DNA from: an uncultured Acidimicrobiaceae bacterium
GTDB lineage: Bacteria > Actinomycetota > Acidimicrobiia > Acidimicrobiales > UBA8592
Length of the DNA: 6,427 bases
NCBI GenBank assembly: GCA_913031515.1
Contig: CAJWET010000094.1
Span: 1-6,427, forward strand
Reading direction: 5' to 3'
How positions within the stretch are numbered: position 1 is the first letter of the stretch; each line of letters starts with the position of its first letter. The position numbers and the translations under genes are program-made. Shown here one piece after another: positions 1 to 5,283 of this stretch. Under the pieces are notes generated by a model. It did no database searches, was not told the origin of the DNA, and worked only from the letters and a program-made list of their open reading frames with translations.

Positions 1-283
1 TGTGCATTTGCCGAACTATCGGAATTATTGGAAAGCAGCTGGTTATGTAAAGGAGATGGAAGTAATAGAAGAAGCGATCTCTCAAGGACATTCGGATCAG
101 CTTCGTTCGCTAATGACTGATGAATGGCTGAGTGACGTAACACTTTACGGCTCACACAACGAAGTCCTTGATGGCCTAGATGCATGGTATGAGGCTGGAC
201 TGACAACCCCGATACTGGTTCCCTCGTCTACGGCAGGTGGTCAATTTAACGCATTCGCTGAGCTCTTCGAATTATTTGAGTGA
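1..283 (+). CDS. LLM-class flavin/F420-dependent oxidoreductase, C-terminal fragment (5' end outside window)
   Basis: This is the last 93 or so codons of a gene that enters the window already open. Reading starts in phase at base 2, where the GTG is an internal Val codon, and ends at TGA 281-283. The sequence looks like the C-terminal part of luciferase-like monooxygenases: an L-P-x-Y-x-x-x-W-x-x-x-G-Y/F segment near the start, then a helix, an acidic segment ending VTLYGS, a helix (NEVLDGLDAWYEAG) and the final strand TTPILVPS. The family carries out FMN- or F420-dependent oxidoreductions in the cytoplasm. The cofactor-binding barrel core lies outside the window, so cofactor and substrate cannot be judged. 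It runs tail to tail into the VOC gene with an 11-bp gap. Family assignment is fairly sure; function is not. Confidence 0.8.
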   Translation, partial: VHLPNYRNYWKAAGYVKEMEVIEEAISQGHSDQLRSLMTDEWLSDVTLYGSHNEVLDGLDAWYEAGLTTPILVPSSTAGGQFNAFAELFELFE

Positions 284-294
284 AACTCCCTACT

Positions 295-765
295 CTAAAG
301 TAAAGAGCCTCCAGACCACCATCGTTCAAATCGTGGCTTAATCGCCGATGTGACGAGTTCGACAATTGTTCCATTCGGCGGAGCAAGGTAAGACATGCCC
401 GAATAACCGTCTTCCGGAGACCTCGCAGCCGCTAGCAGGCGCCACCCGAGACCAAGTAAGCGTTCTGTTTCTTCCTTGACGTCATCAACCCAAACCCCTA
501 CATGGTGAACACCTGGGTCGGTTCTTCCATCCCAGATGCTGTTCTCTGGACCTTCAAGAAGCTCCAAATGCTGAGGACCTTCACAAGAATATACGAATTT
601 AAGAGGCAACTTTTGTTGCCCATCTTCGGGAGTCCAAATATTCTGCCCTGGCGTATCGATAGGTTCGGCCCAAGTAACGCCCAATGACGTGCCCATTTCT
701 TCCATTGCAATTTCGAGGTTCGGAACACGGATCCCAATATGAAATATCTCTTGAAAGTCGAACAT
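295..765 (-). CDS. VOC-superfamily (glyoxalase / methylmalonyl-CoA epimerase-like) metalloprotein
   Basis: This 156-residue protein has two beta-alpha-beta-beta-beta modules, the usual single-chain VOC length. Metal-ligand positions are visible: His9 in FHIGIRV at the start of module 1, a Glu in HLELLE (Glu68 or Glu71), His87/His88 in GVHHVGVWVDD at the start of module 2, and Glu136 in GTIVELV. The overall layout resembles methylmalonyl-CoA epimerase and related actinobacterial VOC proteins. It is too short for a two-domain extradiol ring-cleavage dioxygenase (about 290 aa). VOC enzymes are cytoplasmic and catalyse isomerisation, lyase or dioxygenase chemistry through a divalent metal; the reaction here is unknown. 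The start ATG lies 6 nt after the Rieske stop codon with only a weak Shine-Dalgarno, which suggests translational coupling. It is the last gene of the leftward operon. Confidence 0.85.
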   Translation of the reverse strand: MFDFQEIFHIGIRVPNLEIAMEEMGTSLGVTWAEPIDTPGQNIWTPEDGQQKLPLKFVYSCEGPQHLELLEGPENSIWDGRTDPGVHHVGVWVDDVKEETERLLGLGWRLLAAARSPEDGYSGMSYLAPPNGTIVELVTSAIKPRFERWWSGGSLL

Positions 766-771
766 TATTAC

Positions 772-2037
772 TCAGTTCTCAATATACGGAGCCAGAAGTT
801 TTTCGACTTTAAGAGCTTCAGGAACACGTTCTTCTCCGATCATGTTGTCGATCTGTTCGTGTAAATGCCAGATCCGTCGTTCCTGATAGTTGATTGGGAT
901 TCCAGTTAATGCCGGAGATTCAAGCGACTCCTGCATTGGTGCCATGTTGTATTTATCTTCATCCATAATCCGATCGAATTGTTCCATGCGGATTTCCCAA
1001 TGCTGTGGCATGTCATCTCCTTCCCAATCCTTCGGTGCGTAATACCACCATTCCAACAAAGTGTTTTTTTTGTCGATCGGCCAGAAAAGAAGAACAGGGA
1101 AGCCAAACGATCCCAAAGGAATAATGTAGTTAGGGAAATAACTAACCGCTGTGCTCGTGCAATCGAGCATGTTTAAGAAATCTTTATTTTCGGTTTCGAT
1201 AATGGCAAAGTCACCGTTATCAAGTGGCTTCCAATCATCCCAAGAATCCATACCTTGCCGTTTGATATGTTGTTCCGAATACCCTGTCGTCATTCTGCTA
1301 TGACCACCATCGAATAGACCCATAACAGCCCGACGATTATCCAGGACAGCCCAGCCGTCTTTGTTTGAGTGAATATGTTTGAAATGGTAGACCTCGAGAA
1401 AAGCTTCGGCTGTGACTTTCCAGTTGCAAGGGACAATCATGCTTTCTCGGTATACCTCACGAAGGTTTTCACAGTGAAGAGGCTCAAGCATTTGTGCAGC
1501 ATCACCAAGGTAGTCAAGAAGGGGGCCTGCTTCTGGATTTTTATTTATAAAGATAAATCCTCCAAAAGTGTCGCAACTTACTTTTGGAAGGCATCGAGTT
1601 GACCTATCCAAGTCTACGAAATCACGCTCATCCGGAAGTGCTATTAATGTTCCATCGGTGATGTCATAGGTCCATGAATGGTATTGGCAGCGGAGATGAC
1701 GGTCTGATCCTTTTTCTGCTCTGACTACGGGAGCTCCTCGATGTTGGCAGGTGTTATAGAAACAACGAATAACTCCGTCGGCTCCACGGATGACGATCAT
1801 TGGTTCTTTGAGTTTCTTAAAAGTGAAATAATCTCCTGGGTTTGGAATATCTTCCACGCGACCTGCTATTACCCAAGAATCGCTAAAGACATATTCCATT
1901 TCTAGTTCATAGAATTCATCAGATGTGTACCGCTCTTTTGGGATGTCATGAAATTTTGGAAAGCCTTCTGGAGGGTCGGTGCGCGCGATTTCGTAATGAA
2001 TTTTTTCTTTTATCTCATTAACTGTCTTTGAGTCCAT
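772..2037 (-). CDS. Rieske non-heme iron oxygenase, alpha (catalytic) subunit
   Basis: This 421-residue protein is a complete ring-hydroxylating-oxygenase-type catalytic subunit. The N-terminal Rieske domain (about 50-165) carries the [2Fe-2S] ligands Cys97-x-His99 and Cys117-x2-His120. The catalytic domain has NWK (205-207), Glu215-Val-Tyr-His218 and His223, and a late Asp361 in a DEDKYN segment; His218, His223 and Asp361 are the expected mononuclear iron ligands. The residue that relays electrons between the two centres is Glu215 where naphthalene-type dioxygenases have Asp. Glu at this place is known from carnitine, choline and glycine-betaine monooxygenases, so an alkyl or amine monooxygenase is as plausible as an aromatic dioxygenase. 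The start ATG has AGAAAGG 6 nt upstream, and the gene follows the SDR gene by 12 nt. No beta subunit, ferredoxin or reductase is visible nearby. Substrate unknown. Confidence 0.93.
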   Translation of the reverse strand: MDSKTVNEIKEKIHYEIARTDPPEGFPKFHDIPKERYTSDEFYELEMEYVFSDSWVIAGRVEDIPNPGDYFTFKKLKEPMIVIRGADGVIRCFYNTCQHRGAPVVRAEKGSDRHLRCQYHSWTYDITDGTLIALPDERDFVDLDRSTRCLPKVSCDTFGGFIFINKNPEAGPLLDYLGDAAQMLEPLHCENLREVYRESMIVPCNWKVTAEAFLEVYHFKHIHSNKDGWAVLDNRRAVMGLFDGGHSRMTTGYSEQHIKRQGMDSWDDWKPLDNGDFAIIETENKDFLNMLDCTSTAVSYFPNYIIPLGSFGFPVLLFWPIDKKNTLLEWWYYAPKDWEGDDMPQHWEIRMEQFDRIMDEDKYNMAPMQESLESPALTGIPINYQERRIWHLHEQIDNMIGEERVPEALKVEKLLAPYIEN

Positions 2038-2043
2038 CCTTCG

Positions 2044-2050
2044 CCTTTCT
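2044..2050 (-). promoter_or_regulatory. Ribosome binding site of the Rieske oxygenase gene
   Basis: On the minus strand AGAAAGG ends 6 nt before the ATG at 2037. It begins at the last base of the SDR stop codon TAA (2052-2050), so SDR termination and Rieske initiation are packed into about 15 nt. This supports co-transcription and fixes the Rieske start. Confidence 0.6.
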
Positions 2051-2814
2051 TATGCTGTCGATCCACTATCGACGACCAATAAGTGGCCGGTGATAAATTC
2101 AGCAAGATCAGAAGCTAGGAATAGCGCAGCTCTGGCAATGTAATCTGGACCTCCTGCAAGTTTAAGAGGATTTGCTGCAATCGCAGCGTATACGTCTATG
2201 CCGTCTTCTTTAAGTGCTTCTTTCTGCTCATCTAGGCCTTCGGTGTCGATAATCCCAGGAGCTATAGCGTTAACTCTAATTTTCTGAGGACCAAGTTCAT
2301 TTGCGAATGCCTTTGTTAACCCAATCACTGCAGCTTTTGAAGTGCTGTAGGCAGTGATACTGGCGCCACCCCGAAGTGCTGCAATGGAAGAAATATTGAC
2401 GATAGATCCACCATTGCTCATATAATTTACGGCTTCTCGAGAGGCGCTATATTGTGCACGGACATTAAGATCGAGCATTCTCGTTACGAATTCGTCACTC
2501 ACTTCCAGTATTGGTCCTGTAGGCGGGTAAATGCCGGCATTATTTATGAGAATATCCAACGTGGAATCGTTGGCAGCCTGTCGAACAGCCGCTTGTAGTT
2601 GCTCGGGCACAGTAATGTCACAATTGGCAAACGATACCGAAAGTTCCTCCGCCGCTTCATGGATGTTGGGGTCAATATCAGCAATCGTTACCTCGGCGCC
2701 TGCCTCTACGAGTCGTGCTGAGATTGCCGCTCCTATACCTTTCCCGCCGCCAGTAACTAGAGCGCGTTTTCCGTTAAGGTCAACCATTTCGGTAATTGTT
2801 GGGAGAATTGCCAT
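2050..2814 (-). CDS. Short-chain dehydrogenase/reductase (classical SDR, probably NAD-dependent)
   Basis: From ATG 2814 this is a 254-residue classical SDR; a TTG two codons upstream (2820) would give 256, and residue numbers here use that longer form. Visible motifs are the nucleotide-binding TGGGKGIG (23-30), Asp48 at the end of beta-2 (typical of NAD rather than NADP preference), NNAG (93-96), Asn119, catalytic Ser145, Tyr158 and Lys162 in YSTSK, and the following RVNAIAPG. It should oxidise a secondary alcohol or reduce a ketone in the cytoplasm, perhaps acting on the oxygenase product; that link is inference from the operon. A third start, ATG 2787, lies five codons before the Gly-Lys preceding the first strand and fits the family length well. 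ATG 2814 is preferred because a -10-like TAAGAT ends 6 nt upstream and no Shine-Dalgarno precedes any of the three. It is the first gene of the leftward operon. Confidence 0.9.
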   Translation of the reverse strand: MAILPTITEMVDLNGKRALVTGGGKGIGAAISARLVEAGAEVTIADIDPNIHEAAEELSVSFANCDITVPEQLQAAVRQAANDSTLDILINNAGIYPPTGPILEVSDEFVTRMLDLNVRAQYSASREAVNYMSNGGSIVNISSIAALRGGASITAYSTSKAAVIGLTKAFANELGPQKIRVNAIAPGIIDTEGLDEQKEALKEDGIDVYAAIAANPLKLAGGPDYIARAALFLASDLAEFITGHLLVVDSGSTA

Positions 2815-2820
2815 GAGCAA

Positions 2821-2850
2821 ATCTTAATGCCTACTATGCCCCTCATTCAA
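2821..2850 (-). promoter_or_regulatory. Candidate promoter of the SDR-Rieske-VOC operon, leaderless type
   Basis: On the minus strand TTGAAT (2850-2845) and TAAGAT (2826-2821) are separated by 18 nt. Each matches the sigma70/SigA consensus at 4 of 6 positions, and TAAGAT fits the TAnnnT form. The -10 element ends 6 nt before ATG 2814, so transcription would begin at or within a base or two of the start codon, as in leaderless mRNAs common in Actinobacteria and Deinococcota. No Shine-Dalgarno is visible, which agrees. The pair is short and could arise by chance in AT-rich DNA. Confidence 0.45.
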
Positions 2851-2968
2851 TTTTAGATTTTTCTACATCCCGCTTCGAGATATTCTTGGAGGGCTGAAGC
2901 GAATTCGAGTTTTCAACCAACTGACCTATGTTCGACGCTATCGTTTTATTGGGGATAGAAAGGGATGA
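2821..2968. other. Divergent intergenic region between the SDR operon and DUF454
   Basis: These 148 bp separate head-to-head genes and must hold the promoters of both. The left-facing promoter candidate lies at its left edge. For the right-facing gene only weak matches are seen, for example a TAnnnT-type TATCGT at 2939-2944 with no convincing -35. No strong inverted repeat, riboswitch fold or small ORF was recognised. Confidence 0.6.
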
Positions 2969-3406
2969 GTGAATAAAGAACCTGAAAGTTCTGTTAGGAC
3001 CGGACCTACGAAATACTTTTTTCTCTTCTTCGGTTTTGTATTTGCTGCATTGGGCTTCGTCGGTATTGTCGTTCCTGGGTTGCCAACCACAGTATTTATG
3101 ATTATGGCTGCCTCCTGTTTCGCTAAATCAAGCCCTCGGTTTGAACGTTGGATTCTTGGTCTCCCAGTTGTGGGAGCTATGGTTCGTGACTATCGCTCTG
3201 GCTTAGGTATGCCAAGGAAAGCGAAAGTGATCGCAATTACAATGATGGTGGTAGCAACAACTTCAAGCATCGTATTTGCAATGAACCAAACAGGTCTTCG
3301 ATTCGTCGTCGCTGCGCTGGGGGTAGTAGGAGTTTGGTACGTCGGGATTAGAGTTCCCACACGTGAGAAGGTCATCTCTAAAAGAGAAGTCGAGAATCCC
3401 AATTAA
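2969..3406 (+). CDS. DUF454 (YbaN-like) small inner-membrane protein
   Basis: This 145-residue integral membrane protein carries the DUF454 signature: a first hydrophobic segment (about 16-36) with LGFVGIVVPGLPTT (28-41), then SCFAKSSPRFERW (49-61), a Pro-Val-x-Gly turn (66-69), MVRDYRSGLGMPRKAK (71-86), and two further hydrophobic stretches (about 87-105 and 109-127). The family is widespread and has no established biochemical role. The start is GTG 2969, with AAAGGG at 2959-2964 as Shine-Dalgarno. It cannot extend upstream because an in-frame TGA (2966-2968) directly precedes it, and there is no other start codon before the first membrane segment. The C-terminus is charged and probably cytoplasmic. 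It is divergent from the SDR operon and lies 81 bp upstream of the phosphohistidine gene. Nothing ties it to its neighbours' chemistry. Confidence 0.88.
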   Translation: MNKEPESSVRTGPTKYFFLFFGFVFAALGFVGIVVPGLPTTVFMIMAASCFAKSSPRFERWILGLPVVGAMVRDYRSGLGMPRKAKVIAITMMVVATTSSIVFAMNQTGLRFVVAALGVVGVWYVGIRVPTREKVISKREVENPN

Positions 3407-3415
3407 TGACTAGGT

Positions 3416-3435
3416 TAACCCCTGTACATGGGTTA
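3416..3435. promoter_or_regulatory. 20-bp near-perfect palindrome, candidate operator
   Basis: The sequence reads TAACCC-C-TGT / ACA-T-GGGTTA, symmetrical about 3425/3426, with 9 of 10 base pairs matching; only 3422/3429 differs. It begins 10 nt after the DUF454 stop and ends 9 nt before TAAAAT (3445-3450), a 5-of-6 match to the -10 consensus, so its centre would lie near -31 of a promoter for the next gene. A dimeric repressor or activator site is the best reading. As RNA it could form a 6-bp stem (UAACCC/GGGUUA) with an 8-nt loop followed by only three Us, which would be a poor terminator. Confidence 0.5.
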
Positions 3436-3469
3436 TTTGTGCCCTAAAATTATATGGTCTCCCACATTC

Positions 3470-3476
3470 AAGGAGG
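3470..3476 (+). promoter_or_regulatory. Strong Shine-Dalgarno that decides the start of the phosphohistidine-domain gene
   Basis: AAGGAGG is the best ribosome binding site in the window and lies 11 nt before ATG 3488. The in-frame ATG at 3428 has no such site and sits inside the palindrome, so translation should begin at 3488. Confidence 0.75.
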
Positions 3477-3487
3477 AAAATCAGACA

Positions 3488-5170
3488 ATGGGAATTGATG
3501 ATTTTGAATCACCGGGCCCAGGGTTCTGGCAGTTGGATAGGTCTCATTTCCCTGGGGGAGCTACGCCAATAGCACAAGAGCTCGTGGGTCCTGCGATAGA
3601 AGAGGTGTATCGCCGTGAATGGGCGAAGAATGGTATACCCGCAGAAACATTATCGGTCAGGTTTGTCAATGGGTTTTGGTATAGCAGAATGAGGCCTTTA
3701 ATACTTGCTGACCGCCCAAGTCAAACGTCACCGCCCTTTGCCCTCATTTGGCTCGTGTCACGACTTCATCCTGAATTTCGCCGAAGAGAAAAAGCTGCGA
3801 AGAATTTCATCGAGAACTCACAAGAAAAATCATCAGAAGTAATAGCTCATTGGCACCAAGAGGGAAGACCTGCGTTAGTTGCGAAGAACTTAGATTTCCA
3901 AGAAGTTAATCTTCCTGACTTAAGTGATTCTGACCTTGCTCGACACCTCCATGATTTAATCCTCTACCTCAGGGAAACCCTTGATGAGCACTTCAGGCTC
4001 CATATATACGATCTTGGACCGATAGGAAGACTTCTTGTATCTGGATCCGAATGGGGGATCCCTAGTCACCAACTTGTCTCGCTGCTCGCTGGAGCTTCCC
4101 CTTCAACGACTAAACCTCTTCGGGCGCTAAAAGAGATAGCGGAAGATATAGAGGGTTCGGGTATCAGTCCTTCTTCATTGGAGGAAATCTCTTCAATTTC
4201 GCCAGAAATTAGCGAGAAACTAGATGCATATCTCCGTTATCACGGGGCCGTACTGTACGCAGGGTACGATATCGATTCACCCACGTTACTGGAATCCCCC
4301 GAGGTGATTTTGGCAACGATTAAAGCTTCTGCGAACAAGGAATTCATTGACTCTCATAAATTAGAAAGTCATACGACAAAAGTTCTCGAGAACATTCCTG
4401 ACGACTACCGTGACCAATTCCAAGATCTTCTTTTCCAAGCTCGGGAGGCAATGGATTTGCGTGACGATAACGGACCCATCACTTCTGAATGGCCATTAGG
4501 GTTATTGCGATTAGGGATGCTAGAAGTAGCCCGACGACTAAAGAAATCAGGTCAGATTTCCGAAATGGCTCATGTTTTTGAGTTAACCACTCAAGAATTA
4601 CCTGAAATGCTTGCGACTACGATGGGACCCACAAAAGAAGAATTATCTGAACGTGCAAAGTTGAGAGCGGAGCAAAAAAAATTAAACCCTCCAACCACCC
4701 TAGGGAAGGAAGAAATTCCTCCACCTGTAGAAGCGTTGCCAGAGCATCTTGCTCAAGCAGTCACCGTGATCCAGGCCATTCTTACGGAACTGGGGTTGAG
4801 TGGCCACCAAATTGAAGAGAACGATAGAGAACAGGGGTTGGGAAAGGAATTAGTTGGAGTTGGGATAGGAACGGCCAGCTATTCTCGGATAGCTAGAGTT
4901 GCAGAGGATGCTCATGAAGCACTAACTCGCCTCCAGCCAGGTGAAGTCCTCGTAACAAGGACCACGTCTCCGGCTTATAACATGGTTCTAACCCTCGCAG
5001 GTGGGTTGATCACTGAAGAAGGGGGTCCGATGTGCCATGCAGCGGTACTATCTCGAGAACTTAATCTTCCAGCGGTCATCGGAGTTACTGGTGCTTTGAA
5101 GACAATCAAAGACGGAACATTAGTCGAAGTTGATCCCGAGAATAATCGTGTGCGCATTCTCGACCAATAG
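3488..5170 (+). CDS. PEP-utilizing-enzyme mobile (swivelling phosphohistidine) domain protein without ATP-grasp or PEP-barrel domain
   Basis: From ATG 3488 this is 560 residues. The N-terminus has PGPGFWQLDRSHFPGG, a hallmark of a group of long 'PEP-utilizing enzyme' proteins. Residues up to about 390 are mostly helical and charged, and a Pro-rich linker follows (about 400-415). The C-terminal 100 or so residues form the swivelling His domain of PEP synthase, PPDK and rifampicin phosphotransferase: GEVLVTRTTSPAY, then GGPMCHAAVLSREL with the expected phosphorylatable His517, then LPAVIGV and a final DGTLVEVDPENNRVRIL. Family knowledge: this domain carries phosphate from an ATP-grasp domain to an acceptor. 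Neither the ATP-grasp part nor the PEP/pyruvate barrel is present, so a separate kinase partner is expected; none lies in the window. By analogy with rifampicin phosphotransferase the helical part could bind the acceptor, but that is inference. Substrate unknown. Confidence 0.85.
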   Translation: MGIDDFESPGPGFWQLDRSHFPGGATPIAQELVGPAIEEVYRREWAKNGIPAETLSVRFVNGFWYSRMRPLILADRPSQTSPPFALIWLVSRLHPEFRRREKAAKNFIENSQEKSSEVIAHWHQEGRPALVAKNLDFQEVNLPDLSDSDLARHLHDLILYLRETLDEHFRLHIYDLGPIGRLLVSGSEWGIPSHQLVSLLAGASPSTTKPLRALKEIAEDIEGSGISPSSLEEISSISPEISEKLDAYLRYHGAVLYAGYDIDSPTLLESPEVILATIKASANKEFIDSHKLESHTTKVLENIPDDYRDQFQDLLFQAREAMDLRDDNGPITSEWPLGLLRLGMLEVARRLKKSGQISEMAHVFELTTQELPEMLATTMGPTKEELSERAKLRAEQKKLNPPTTLGKEEIPPPVEALPEHLAQAVTVIQAILTELGLSGHQIEENDREQGLGKELVGVGIGTASYSRIARVAEDAHEALTRLQPGEVLVTRTTSPAYNMVLTLAGGLITEEGGPMCHAAVLSRELNLPAVIGVTGALKTIKDGTLVEVDPENNRVRILDQ

Positions 5171-5283
5171 AGACAGTGCAATGTCAGGGACGATTTGATA
5201 ATAGAGAGTGCTGGAGATCTATCGAAGACATACACTATAGAACCAAGTGCCCCGACTATTTCTAGCGATTGGAGGGAAAATTT
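5171..5283. other. Intergenic region before the mcd-like gene
   Basis: These 113 bp contain no coding signal. A 4-bp inverted repeat (GACA/TGTC, 5171-5184) lacks a T tract and is too weak to call a terminator. TTGATA (5195-5200) resembles a -35 box, but the nearest -10-like TATCGA (5220-5225) is 19 nt away. A separate promoter for the next gene is therefore possible but not shown. Confidence 0.5.
5269..5276 (+). promoter_or_regulatory. Ribosome binding site of the mcd-like gene
   Basis: TTGGAGGG lies 7 nt before ATG 5284, an ideal spacing, and fixes the start of the last gene. Confidence 0.7.

Noticed and set aside
295..765. VOC protein as an extradiol ring-cleavage dioxygenase paired with the Rieske oxygenase
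   Set aside because: At 156 residues it is about half the length of two-domain extradiol enzymes, and its motif layout fits epimerase/glyoxalase-like VOC proteins better.
498..1602. Several short open frames on both strands inside the VOC and Rieske genes
   Set aside because: They are other-frame shadows of well-conserved genes and have no starts or motifs of their own.
2531..2827. Plus-strand open frame of 98 codons inside the SDR gene
   Set aside because: It is antisense to the SDR nucleotide-binding domain, and its Ala/Ser-rich translation is typical of a reversed coding strand.
4044..4062. Two GGATCC copies close together in the phosphohistidine gene
   Set aside because: They lie within a continuous coding frame, and a repeated 6-bp site alone carries no evidence of function.
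4674..4681. Run of eight A in the linker region of the phosphohistidine gene, possible slippage site
   Set aside because: The frame continues correctly into the His domain and no downstream structure or alternative product is evident. A similar A8 (minus strand, 1064-1071) occurs in the Rieske gene, so this looks like base composition.
5171..5184. GACA/TGTC inverted repeat after the phosphohistidine gene as a terminator
   Set aside because: The stem is only 4 bp with a 6-nt loop and no T tract follows.
4975..5235. Minus-strand open frame of 86 codons across the end of the phosphohistidine gene
   Set aside because: It is antisense to the conserved His domain, its translation has no recognisable motif, and no ribosome binding site was seen.
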